Source: an uncultured Lachnospira sp.
Lineage (GTDB): Bacteria; Bacillota; Clostridia; Lachnospirales; Lachnospiraceae
NCBI GenBank assembly: GCA_944381165.1
Contig: CALWKC010000024.1
Span: 1-46,618 of the forward strand
DNA length: 46,618 bases
Reading direction: 5' to 3'
The notes under the pieces were generated by a model. That model saw only the letters and a list, made by a program, of their open reading frames with translations, was not told where the DNA came from and did no database searches. Both the position numbers and the translations under genes were made by a program. Positions within the stretch are counted from its first letter, which is position 1. Each line of letters starts with the position of its first letter. This document shows positions 34,935 through 42,120 of the stretch, in pieces.

Positions 34935-35696
34935 TTATCTTGACGCAATCACATCTGACATGTCGTACATTCCCGCCGGCTTACCTGCAAGAAATTTTGC
35001 AGCCTCTATGGCTCCCTTTGCAAATACCGACTTTGAATAAGCTGTATGCGTAAACTCTATAACCTCATCCTCGCCTGCAAATATAACGTCATGTACCCCT
35101 ACAATAGTGCCGCCTCTGACAGCACTTATTCCGATTTCTTTAGGATCTCGTTTCTCATGCACCTGACTGCGGTCATATTTATAATAGTACTCGTCTCCCA
35201 CAACTTCCTTTATTGCGTCCGCCAACGCTAAAGCTGTTCCGCTTGGGGCATCCAGCTTTTGGTTGTGATGTTTCTCAACTATCTCAATGTCAAATCCTGC
35301 CGGAACCAGAACCTTTGCCGCATCCTGAAGCAGCTTAAATAACATATTTATTCCAAGCGACATATTTGCAGATTTCAGCACTGCCACTTTGCAAGCGCTT
35401 GATCTGACCTTATTTATCTGTTCCTCCGATAATCCCGTTGTACATACTACCACAGGAATCTGTTTTTCAACACAGTAATCAAGCAGAGCGTCCTCAGCCT
35501 TCGCAGATGCAAAATCAATTATAACATCAGCAGCTATATCACATTCTGCAACAGAAGAAAATACAGGATACTTATTATGTCCGTCATCAAACGGGTCAAT
35601 TCCCGCAACAATCTCAATATCCTCATCTTTTTCCGCAAGACCGGTTATGACTCTTCCCATATGTCCGTTACAGCCATGCATAATTACTTTTACCAT
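34935..35696 (-). CDS. dapB: 4-hydroxy-tetrahydrodipicolinate reductase
   Basis: A 253-residue DapB. It reduces the DapA product with NAD(P)H in lysine/meso-diaminopimelate synthesis. The N-terminal Rossmann loop is MHGCNGHMGRVI and the catalytic/substrate block is EIVEKHHNQKLDAPSGTALALAD, near 140-160. The ATG at 35696 has GGAGG 5 bases upstream; the frame opens earlier at 35717. It follows dapA by 80 bases on the same strand and ends in its own terminator, so both answer to the lysine riboswitch. Confidence 0.96.
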   Translation of the reverse strand: MVKVIMHGCNGHMGRVITGLAEKDEDIEIVAGIDPFDDGHNKYPVFSSVAECDIAADVIIDFASAKAEDALLDYCVEKQIPVVVCTTGLSEEQINKVRSSACKVAVLKSANMSLGINMLFKLLQDAAKVLVPAGFDIEIVEKHHNQKLDAPSGTALALADAIKEVVGDEYYYKYDRSQVHEKRDPKEIGISAVRGGTIVGVHDVIFAGEDEVIEFTHTAYSKSVFAKGAIEAAKFLAGKPAGMYDMSDVIASR

Positions 35697-35776
35697 TTTT
35701 ACCTCCAAATAATTCATCTGTATACTGCCAGTTTACTTTTGTATTTCAAATATATAATTTATTAAATACTATACTA

Positions 35777-36661
35777 TTAAAGCAGTCCATAATTTATCAT
35801 TGCAGTTCTGAGCTTTTCAAGATTTGCCTCCTCCATAGGGCAGAGAGGCATTCTTAAAGGACCGACTTCCATTCCCATTAAATTAAGGGCATGCTTTACC
35901 GGTATCGGATTAACCTCGCAGAACAAGGCATCAATCAAAGGCAATGCTTCAAACTGCATCTGAGCGCTTCCCTTCAAATCCCCTGCCATAAATTTTGCAC
36001 AAATATCGTGTGTCTGCTGAGGCGCAATATTTGAAAGCACAGAGATAACCCCCTTTGCCCCTATTGACATAAGCGGTACTATAAGACCGTCCTCACCGGA
36101 ATACATATCAAGACATCCCTCAGCCAAAGCCATAGTCTTTGTCTCCTGCGCCATATTTCCGGTAGCTGCTTTTATACCCACTATATTTTCAGCTTCTTTT
36201 GCAAGCTTTACCGCTGTTTCCGGCTGAATATTGCAGCCTGTTCTTCCCGGTACATTATACATTATAATAGGAAGATCTATAGATTTTGCAATTGCAGTAT
36301 AGTGTTCAAACAAGCCCTTCTGTGAAGCCTTGTTGTAATATGGCGTAACAACAAGACATCCGTCAACTCCTGCCTTTTGAGCCTCTCTGGAAAGATATAT
36401 TGCTGTCTCTGTACAGTTAGAGCCTGTTCCTGCAATTACAGGGACTCTCTTCTTCACATAATCTGCGGTAAAGCGAATTACCTCTATATGCTCCTCATGT
36501 GTCAGCGTTGAAGCTTCACCTGTAGTTCCGCACACAATAACGGCATCGGTTGAATTTGAAATCTGATAGTCAAGGAGCTCGCCCATTTTATCATAATTGA
36601 CTTCTCCGTTTTCCTTCATAGGTGTTATAATTGCAACACCAGCACCCGTAAAAATTGCCAT
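35777..36661 (-). CDS. dapA: 4-hydroxy-tetrahydrodipicolinate synthase
   Basis: A 294-residue TIM-barrel aldolase condensing pyruvate and aspartate semialdehyde. The Schiff-base Lys is in VGIKAATGN (near 161), the catalytic Tyr in IMYNVPGRTG (near 133), and the Thr pair in VCGTTGEASTL (about 44-45). The ATG at 36661 has AAGGAAAA upstream and matches the family N-terminus; an open extension to 36685 is not needed. First gene of dapAB, with a lysine riboswitch and terminator 240-440 bases upstream and a dispersed repeat in between. Confidence 0.97.
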   Translation of the reverse strand: MAIFTGAGVAIITPMKENGEVNYDKMGELLDYQISNSTDAVIVCGTTGEASTLTHEEHIEVIRFTADYVKKRVPVIAGTGSNCTETAIYLSREAQKAGVDGCLVVTPYYNKASQKGLFEHYTAIAKSIDLPIIMYNVPGRTGCNIQPETAVKLAKEAENIVGIKAATGNMAQETKTMALAEGCLDMYSGEDGLIVPLMSIGAKGVISVLSNIAPQQTHDICAKFMAGDLKGSAQMQFEALPLIDALFCEVNPIPVKHALNLMGMEVGPLRMPLCPMEEANLEKLRTAMINYGLL

Positions 36662-36770
36662 TCTTTTCCTTCTTTCTGCTGTCATACAGCTTTTTATTTA
36701 TAAGAGCTTATACATTATTATTAAAATACATCTCAATTAATTTATAATTATCACACATACAGAAGAACAA

Positions 36771-36899
36771 AGAGTTCGCAAGCGAACTCTCTCGCGAGGC
36801 GCGGATTCGTAAGAATAATTGCCTTTCCGCGCCTCTGCAATCCTGCGGAGCATTTTTATTCTATAGGAAGTTCAGAGAACTTTCCTATAGAATAAAAAA
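36771..36899 (+). repeat. Full copy (C) of the dispersed three-hairpin repeat
   Basis: 129 bp, aligned without gaps to copy B. It lies inside the dapA leader, directly after the U tract of the riboswitch terminator and about 110 bases before the dapA ATG, in antisense orientation relative to dapA. Substitutions in hairpin 1 (GCAAGC for GCGTGC) and hairpin 3 largely keep the pairing. Confidence 0.85.
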
Positions 36900-36921
36900 A
36901 GCCGGTCTCGATGGACCAGCC
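36894..36921 (-). terminator. Lysine riboswitch terminator
   Basis: Minus strand GCTGGTC-CATCGA-GACCGGC (36901-36920, one G-U pair) followed by seven U, just downstream of the aptamer. This is the expected off-state structure of a transcriptional lysine switch. Confidence 0.85.
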
Positions 36922-36937
36922 TATTTACCCTTTAATG

Positions 36938-37102
36938 TACGTAGCTCCCCATCAAATTGATGACAGTCGCAAAGCTATTAGCTTTACGCCCAGCAGTATA
37001 TTCCGGCAAATATACCACTTCGGCATCATTTCCTTTAATCCGGTTTCAACTGCCCGCCGCGGCATTCCCCAGACTACTCATAAATAATGCAACCTCTACT
37101 TC
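36938..37102 (-). ncRNA. Lysine riboswitch (L box) aptamer
   Basis: On the minus strand the hallmark blocks appear in order: GTAGAGGTTGC, ATGAGTAGTCTGGGGAA, GCCGCGGCGGGCAGTTGAAA, GATGCCGAAGTGG, a ATATTTGCCGGAATATACTGCTGGGC kissing-loop arm (in pieces), GCGACTGTC and GATGGGGAGCTAC. P1 is closed by GTAG/CTAC. The downstream gene is dapA, which fits lysine feedback. Confidence 0.93.
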
Positions 37103-37130
37103 AAAATTATTGTTTATATAATTTATGATG

Positions 37131-37159
37131 AATATAACACTTACATTATTCAATGTCAA
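37131..37159 (-). promoter_or_regulatory. dapAB promoter
   Basis: Minus strand consensus TTGACA (37154-37159), 17-bp spacer, TATATT (37131-37136). Transcription would start about 20-30 bases before the riboswitch. The rest of 37160-37276 shows no gene. Confidence 0.8.
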
Positions 37160-37276
37160 CGTAAAGCCCGGAAAATTTATGTATAATTTAGTATTTATCA
37201 AATGTGCTGTATAAACATTTATATTATCCCGGCAATTTCACCCTCTTTACTTGCGTTTAATACATAATCGTATATT

Positions 37277-37924
37277 TCACGCTATCTTATTCTTAATATC
37301 AGCAACATCTCTCTCGATAGTTTGTACTCTTTCTATCAGATAATCAACCTTCACCTCATATGCGAGATTTTTATTTGCTAAAGGAATTGCCTGATTAAGC
37401 TTTTTCGTTAGTTCCACAAAATTCTCTGCCAACAGTCTTATATTTCTATCAGTTACATTTTCAAGGTGCAGCTTAACGCCTGCCACCTCTTGCTTCAATT
37501 CATGCACTTCCACCCGTACTTCACCCATATCGTCTGTCAGCGTTTGTATATTATCCTTAGCCTCTCTCATATCATTGCTCAGCAATTCTATCTTCTCTTT
37601 GGCTTCTTTCATATCGACCTTCAATACCTCTATGTCTTCTTTGGCTTCCTTCATATCGGCTTTCAGGACGCGTATATCCTCTTTGGCTTCCTTCATGTCG
37701 ACCTTCAATACCTCTATGTCTTCTTTAGCCTCCTTCATATCGGCTTTCAGGACGCGTATATCTTCTTTGGCTTCCTTCATATCCGCCTTTAAGACCTGCA
37801 CATCCTCTTTAGTTTCTCTCAAGTCGACTTTCAAAACCTCTATATCCTCTTTCATGTAATGTACATCTTCCTTAATACCATACATTTCAGATAATATTAA
37901 ATCAATTTTTTGGCTGTCTGTCAT
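37277..37924 (-). CDS. Coiled-coil protein made of 14-residue repeats
   Basis: A 215-residue, all-helical, highly charged protein with no signal peptide, membrane segment or cysteine. After about 23 unique residues come about nine units of 14 residues with the pattern AKEDI(R/E)VLK(A/V)DMKE, two heptads each, hydrophobic at I, V/L and M. The middle units alternate between IRVLKAD and IEVLKVD types. A less regular tail (about 150-215) ends in another coiled coil, VDYLIERVQTIERDVADIKNKIA. AGAGGTG is 6 bases before the ATG. Likely an oligomeric rod or spacer; function unknown. The coding DNA itself is a tandem repeat. Confidence 0.85.
   Translation of the reverse strand: MTDSQKIDLILSEMYGIKEDVHYMKEDIEVLKVDLRETKEDVQVLKADMKEAKEDIRVLKADMKEAKEDIEVLKVDMKEAKEDIRVLKADMKEAKEDIEVLKVDMKEAKEKIELLSNDMREAKDNIQTLTDDMGEVRVEVHELKQEVAGVKLHLENVTDRNIRLLAENFVELTKKLNQAIPLANKNLAYEVKVDYLIERVQTIERDVADIKNKIA
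37593..37844 (-). repeat. 42-bp tandem repeat, with an 84-bp higher-order period
   Basis: About six 42-bp units in phase with the reading frame. Units at about 37605-37646 and 37689-37730 share CGACCTTCAATACCTCTATG; those between and after share CGGCTTTCAGGACGCGTATA, an A-B-A-B pattern. Flanking units are more worn. Array edges are approximate. Length is a multiple of three, so gain or loss keeps the frame. Confidence 0.8.
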
Positions 37925-38062
37925 AGTTTCACCTCTTTCCCGGCACCTTATTTATATGCATAAAGTATATCATCACGCCCCTTTTGTGTCAATAATAATT
38001 TTAAAAATATATTAAAAGAATATGTGCAGAATACAAATTTTTACAGTATATTAAATCATTTT

Positions 38063-38087
38063 AAAAAAAACAAGAAATTCCTCTTGT
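38063..38087 (-). terminator. Terminator-like hairpin in the coiled-coil/SSB gap
   Basis: Minus strand ACAAGA-GGAATT-TCTTGT followed by eight U (38063-38070). It would end a minus-strand transcript, perhaps of the SSB-like gene 490 bases upstream. The 37925-38576 gap also holds a 11-12 bp hairpin at 38157-38190 and a GC-rich stretch at 38490-38560, but no gene I can support. Confidence 0.6.
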
Positions 38088-38576
38088 GGACTTATTGAAC
38101 TTCAACGACTGCATAGGTGCCCGTAGTGATGCATTGCTTATCGCAGAGAATTCTTATTTTATGGAAACCCATGAGAAATTTCCCATAAAACAAAAATGTC
38201 TTCCCAATAATACACCACGGCAAGTCATACCGTAAATGCATTACCAGAAAGACATCAAACACTAAAAACATTTATTTAAAAATGAACACAGAGAAACATT
38301 TTCTGCTTATATACGTCTTGTCTGTACCATAAGACAGCATATTTTGCAGTAAAAATTTTTCCCGTTTACAACTTTTTCTTTAATCTGTATGTATGACAAT
38401 ATGACCCGTCTTTCTTTACTTTTACAGCTTAAATACAGCAATTTACAGACATATTTAATAAACATACAAACTTAAATCAAAGTTCATCCCACGTTGTCAG
38501 CAAAGGCACCTGACGCGCTTTCCCGCTGCTGCGCAGCTAAACTTGCCGATAATTGGGCGCTCTCTCATCTAAATCA

Positions 38577-39221
38577 TCAATCCTCATCTTCAATCAAATC
38601 AATCTTGCTGACAGAAACCTCATATGCCGTTCTCTTTTCAGTCTCTTGGTCATTAATTTTTTTGGTGTATTCACGGCTCTGAACGCGTCCCTGTATCTGC
38701 AGATGACCTCCGACCTCTATGGTCGAAGCATAACGCGCATTCCTGCCCCACGCGATACATGGTATATAATCTGATTTCCCGTATGGGCGGTTGACAGCAA
38801 TTAAAATATCTGCGATTTCCCTGCCAAGCGGCGTTTTTCTATAAATCGGAGGCTTGCATACATAACCGTCAAGATAAATCTGATTTGACTTAGACTGCTC
38901 CTCCGGAATATCATCATCTTCAACAAACTGCATTTCTCTTACAAATATAGAAAGAATCAGTTTATTTTTTACTCCCTCGTGTCTGTTATAGGAACGGAAC
39001 TGACCGGATACCTCAATCTTCATTCCTCTGTAATCTTTTGTGACATCGATTAGTCTTTCTGAAATCATCAGCGGTATAATATCCACCATATCACTCAGTC
39101 TGTCAACCGATACATTTACAAGGTAAAAGCCCTCGCCGAATACCTCGTGGCTGAACTGGAACTCAGAGACAATCTCTCCTATAATACTCACCCTGTTGTT
39201 TTCAATCACCTTATCAAGCAT
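38577..39221 (-). CDS. Single-stranded DNA-binding-like protein with two OB folds
   Basis: 214 residues in two SSB-type OB folds joined by an acidic linker (VEDDDIPEEQ). The first (about 8-98) runs VSIIGEIVSEFQFSHEVFGEGFYLVNVSVDRL ... GMKIEVSGQFRSYNRH. The second (about 112-205) runs NQIYLDGYVCKPPIYRKTPLGREIADILIAVNRPYG ... GGHLQIQGRVQSREYTKK, a classic SSB core. It ends in LIEDED, an acidic tip as in SSB but without the Pro-Phe. Tandem forms occur in clostridia and differ from the main Ssb. Ribosome binding site AAGGGAG. Divergent from typA. Confidence 0.85.
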   Translation of the reverse strand: MLDKVIENNRVSIIGEIVSEFQFSHEVFGEGFYLVNVSVDRLSDMVDIIPLMISERLIDVTKDYRGMKIEVSGQFRSYNRHEGVKNKLILSIFVREMQFVEDDDIPEEQSKSNQIYLDGYVCKPPIYRKTPLGREIADILIAVNRPYGKSDYIPCIAWGRNARYASTIEVGGHLQIQGRVQSREYTKKINDQETEKRTAYEVSVSKIDLIEDED

Positions 39222-39444
39222 TTTGTATTTCTCCCTTCTTTTCCGGATATTTAAACCGGTTTTGTGCTTTAATTTTGTGTTCTTAAAATGTATATGTATC
39301 AGTTGACCAAATTATTACAAAAAAATATGTTTTTTTTATGTCCATTTTGTATGTGCCACACATTTTATAGTTTTTTTATATTTTCAAAAAATATTCTTAA
39401 TTAATTGTTTCTATAAATATACAATCACTTTTATATCTTTACTA

Positions 39445-39472
39445 TTGTATTTCAGAAATATTGTGATAGAAT
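39445..39472 (+). promoter_or_regulatory. Possible typA promoter
   Basis: TTGTAT (39445-39450), 16-bp spacer, TAGAAT (39467-39472), about 115 bases before typA. The rest of the divergent gap 39222-39585 is AT-rich with no gene. Confidence 0.45.
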
Positions 39473-39585
39473 ATAAAAGTTGCTAATTATATCTTAACCG
39501 GCTATATTCTGCATTTAAAATGGAAATTATAATAGAAGGATTTTATGATGCGGATTTATAGCAGAATCCAGAAAGGACTATAATT

Positions 39586-41415
39586 ATGAAGACAAAGCGT
39601 GAAGACATACGAAACATTGCTATTATTGCCCACGTTGACCACGGCAAGACAACTCTTGTAGATGAACTCTTGAAGCAAAGCGGTACTTTCCGTGAAAATC
39701 AGGCAATAGCAGAACGTGTGATGGACTCTAACGACATTGAAAGAGAACGAGGAATTACAATTCTTTCAAAGAACACTGCCATCACCTATAAAGGCACTAA
39801 AATCAACATTATTGATACACCCGGACATGCCGATTTCGGCGGCGAAGTTGAGCGTGTATTAAAAATGGTAAACGGTGTTATTCTTGTTGTTGACGCATTT
39901 GAGGGTGTTATGCCCCAGACAAAATTTGTACTCCAGAAGGCGCTTGACCTTGACCTTGCAGTTATTGTCTGCATTAATAAAATTGACAGGCCGGAGGCTC
40001 GCCCTAATGAGGTTATCGATGAAATTCTTGAATTATTTATCGACCTTGACGCAAATGAAGAGCAGCTGGACTGCCCGTTTATTTTTGCTTCTGCAAAATC
40101 AGGCTATGCGATTGCAAATCTCGAAGACGAAAAGAAAGACATGCAGCCGCTTTTTGACTGTATCGTAAACAATATTCCAGCACCTGAGGGCGACCCTGAC
40201 GCCGACACACAGATGCTTATTTCTACTATAGACTATAATGAGTTTGTCGGACGCATAGGAGTAGGTAAAATTGACAATGGAAACCTCAAGGTAAATCAGG
40301 AGGTTATGATTGTAAATCATCATGACCCTTCCGTGAGAAAGAGAGTTCGTGTGACAAAGCTCTACACGTTCAACGGTCTGAACAAAACTGAGGTAAATCA
40401 GGCATCTTTTGGTGATATTGTGGCTGTATCCGGCATTGCGGATATTCACATAGGCGATACACTCTGCTCTGTTGATAACCCTGTTGCAATACCTTTCCAG
40501 AAAATTTCAGAGCCTACGCTCTCAATGGATTTTATGGTAAATGACAGTCCGCTTGCAGGAAAAGAGGGCAAGTTTGTAACGTCACGCCATATACGCGACC
40601 GTCTTTACAGAGAGCTTAACACAGATGTAAGCCTTCGCGTAGAGGATAATCCGGGCTCGGAAAATTCCTTCAAAGTATCCGGCAGAGGCGAGCTGCATCT
40701 TTCCGTTCTTATCGAAAATATGCGCCGCGAGGGTTATGAGTTTGCTGTAAGCAAGGCTGAAGTGTTATATCATACTGATGAGCGCGGAAGAAAGCTGGAG
40801 CCTATGGAACTTGCATATATTGATGTTCCTGATGAGTTTTCAGGCTCTGTCATACAGAAACTCAGTCAGAGAAAGGGTGAGCTGCTTGGCATGACGCCTA
40901 TAAACGGCGGATATACACGACTTCAGTTTTCAATACCTTCAAGAGGTCTTATCGGTTACAGAGGAGAATTTTTGACTGATACAAAGGGCAACGGCATCAT
41001 AAACACCTCATTTGAGGGATATGAGCAGTACAAAGGCGATATATCTTACAGAAAAACAGGCTCGCTGATTGCCTATGAAGACGGCGAAGCAGTGACATAC
41101 GGGCTTTTTAATGCTCAGGACAGAGGTACTCTCTTTATAGGCCCGGGAGAAAAAGTGTACGCAGGTATGATTGTTGGTGAAAATCCTCGTACAGAGGATA
41201 TTGAAGTAAACGTGTGCAAGACAAAACATCTTACAAATACCCGATCTTCAAGCGCTGACGAGGCGCTGAGACTTGTTCCGCCTAAGATTTTAAGTCTTGA
41301 ACAGGCGCTTGATTATATTGACACTGACGAGCTGCTTGAAGTCACGCCGACACATTTAAGAATCCGCAAAAAGATACTCGACTCAACACTTCGTTACAGA
41401 GCCAATAAAAAATAA
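39586..41415 (+). CDS. typA: Translational GTPase TypA/BipA
   Basis: The 609-residue length is normal for the family. It binds the ribosome and aids 50S assembly, especially under stress or cold. G1 is AHVDHGKTTLVDELL, G2 RGITI, G3 DTPGHADF, G4 NKID and G5 SAKSG. Domain II, the EF-G-like domains III and V, and the BipA-specific C-terminal domain (from about 490, GETNTRSSSADEALRLVPPK-like) follow. AGAAAGG is 9-15 bases upstream of the ATG. Single gene followed by an AT-rich hairpin. Confidence 0.97.
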   Translation: MKTKREDIRNIAIIAHVDHGKTTLVDELLKQSGTFRENQAIAERVMDSNDIERERGITILSKNTAITYKGTKINIIDTPGHADFGGEVERVLKMVNGVILVVDAFEGVMPQTKFVLQKALDLDLAVIVCINKIDRPEARPNEVIDEILELFIDLDANEEQLDCPFIFASAKSGYAIANLEDEKKDMQPLFDCIVNNIPAPEGDPDADTQMLISTIDYNEFVGRIGVGKIDNGNLKVNQEVMIVNHHDPSVRKRVRVTKLYTFNGLNKTEVNQASFGDIVAVSGIADIHIGDTLCSVDNPVAIPFQKISEPTLSMDFMVNDSPLAGKEGKFVTSRHIRDRLYRELNTDVSLRVEDNPGSENSFKVSGRGELHLSVLIENMRREGYEFAVSKAEVLYHTDERGRKLEPMELAYIDVPDEFSGSVIQKLSQRKGELLGMTPINGGYTRLQFSIPSRGLIGYRGEFLTDTKGNGIINTSFEGYEQYKGDISYRKTGSLIAYEDGEAVTYGLFNAQDRGTLFIGPGEKVYAGMIVGENPRTEDIEVNVCKTKHLTNTRSSSADEALRLVPPKILSLEQALDYIDTDELLEVTPTHLRIRKKILDSTLRYRANKK

Positions 41416-41443
41416 TCAAACATCCGAAACCAAAAACTTTTCA

Positions 41444-41486
41444 TGCATAATATTTTGCCGAAAATTTTCTGATAAAATATTATGCA
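41444..41486. terminator. AT-rich hairpin after typA
   Basis: Perfect 13-bp arms TGCATAATATTTT (41444-41456) and AAAATATTATGCA (41474-41486) with an inner GAAAATTTTC palindrome. A T7 run lies further down, at 41504-41510. A likely but atypical terminator, since the stem is AT-rich. Confidence 0.55.
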
Positions 41487-41521
41487 GATTGCACAAAAAA
41501 AAATTTTTTTAATTTACCACT

Positions 41522-41549
41522 TTTCAACTGATGATTTTTATTGTATAAT
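41522..41549 (+). promoter_or_regulatory. Promoter of the XRE regulator
   Basis: TTTCAA (41522-41527), 16-bp spacer, consensus TATAAT (41544-41549), leaving a leader of about 80 nt. Confidence 0.6.
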
Positions 41550-41590
41550 CTATTTAAATAAAAACCATTCCGTTGATAACAACTATTGTC

Positions 41591-41606
41591 AGTTCAATTT
41601 TGAACT
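41591..41606. promoter_or_regulatory. Perfect 16-bp palindrome in the XRE leader, possible operator
   Basis: AGTTCAATTTTGAACT is a perfect inverted repeat lying between the start point (about 41556) and the ribosome binding site (GGAGG at 41623-41627). XRE proteins commonly repress their own gene through such palindromes. Role inferred. Confidence 0.4.
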
Positions 41607-41635
41607 ATAAACTTACATTATTGGAGGTTATTATA

Positions 41636-41959
41636 ATGGAAAGCGATTTAGGTGCTAAGGTTAAAAAATTGAGAATCTCTCACGGGTTGACACAGGAAGA
41701 TGTTGCTAAGGCATTAGATGTAACTCCTGGATATATCAGCAACGTAGAGAATGGCAGAAACCTTATGACATTAAGAATGTTATCATATTATGCTGAGCTT
41801 ACAGGAGTTTCGTTAGACTACCTTGCCGGCAGCGTTGACAAGAATTATCAGAACACTGCTCTCGACAACGAGATTATGCAGATTGTTCAGAAGCTTGATG
41901 CTGACACCAAAGAAAAGCTTATTTCAACTCTCAGAATTTGGGAAAAGAAAGAAGCCTAA
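41636..41959 (+). CDS. Small XRE-family transcriptional regulator
   Basis: 107 residues. An HTH_3 domain fills about 5-62: LGAKVKKLRISHGLTQEDVAKALDVTPGYISNVENG in pieces, with the recognition helix in VTPGYISNVENGRNLMT. The C-terminal 40 residues (ALDNEIMQIVQKLDADTKEKLISTLRIW) form a short helical tail, perhaps for dimerisation. The frame opens at 41573, but the ATG at 41636 has GGAGG 8 bases upstream. A palindrome in the leader may be its operator. The 3' region is unusually structured (see the RNA candidate). No phage gene adjoins, so a chromosomal regulator is more likely. Confidence 0.9.
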   Translation: MESDLGAKVKKLRISHGLTQEDVAKALDVTPGYISNVENGRNLMTLRMLSYYAELTGVSLDYLAGSVDKNYQNTALDNEIMQIVQKLDADTKEKLISTLRIWEKKEA

Positions 41960-41985
41960 TATTTGTTTTTATATTATTGGTCATT

Positions 41986-42063
41986 CAGATTTATATCTGT
42001 TTGATACGCATAGGTATCGTCAGTTCGTCTGACCACATCCCCCCTATTATGTGCCTATGCGTA
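41986..42063 (+). ncRNA. Candidate structured RNA with three-way junction and C-rich loop
   Basis: After a small hairpin CAGAT-TTAT-ATCTG (41986-41999), a perfect 10-bp stem P1 (TACGCATAGG 42005-42014 with CCTATGCGTA 42054-42063) encloses two further hairpins. P2 is GTCAG-TTCGT-CTGAC (42019-42033). P3 is CACAT-CCCCCCTATT-ATGTG (42034-42053) with six C in its loop. P2, P3 and the 3' arm of P1 abut with no spare bases. A strong terminator follows at once. It begins 26 bases after the XRE stop, so it may be a 3'-UTR-derived small RNA. Not matched by me to a known RNA family. Confidence 0.5.
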
Positions 42064-42096
42064 AAGAGGCGGTGGTGTAAACCATCGCCTCTTTGA
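42063..42096. terminator. Terminator of the XRE gene / RNA and of the ABC exporter
   Basis: 14-bp stem AAAGAGGCGGTGGT/ACCATCGCCTCTTT (one G-U pair), 4-nt loop GTAA, with U-rich ends in both directions. It lies between convergent genes. Confidence 0.9.
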
Positions 42097-42120
42097 ATTT
42101 ATAATAAATTCTATATTCTC

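Noticed and set aside
37593-37844. CRISPR-like array at the 42-bp repeats
   Set aside because: Units are contiguous with no spacers and are in frame with a coiled-coil protein.
38060-38330. Possible 6S RNA in the gap next to the SSB-like gene
   Set aside because: The hairpins do not form the long stem with a central bubble expected of 6S RNA; only a structured gap is reported.
41636-41959. Prophage remnant suggested by the XRE regulator
   Set aside because: No other phage gene, integrase or attachment site lies nearby; neighbours are housekeeping genes.
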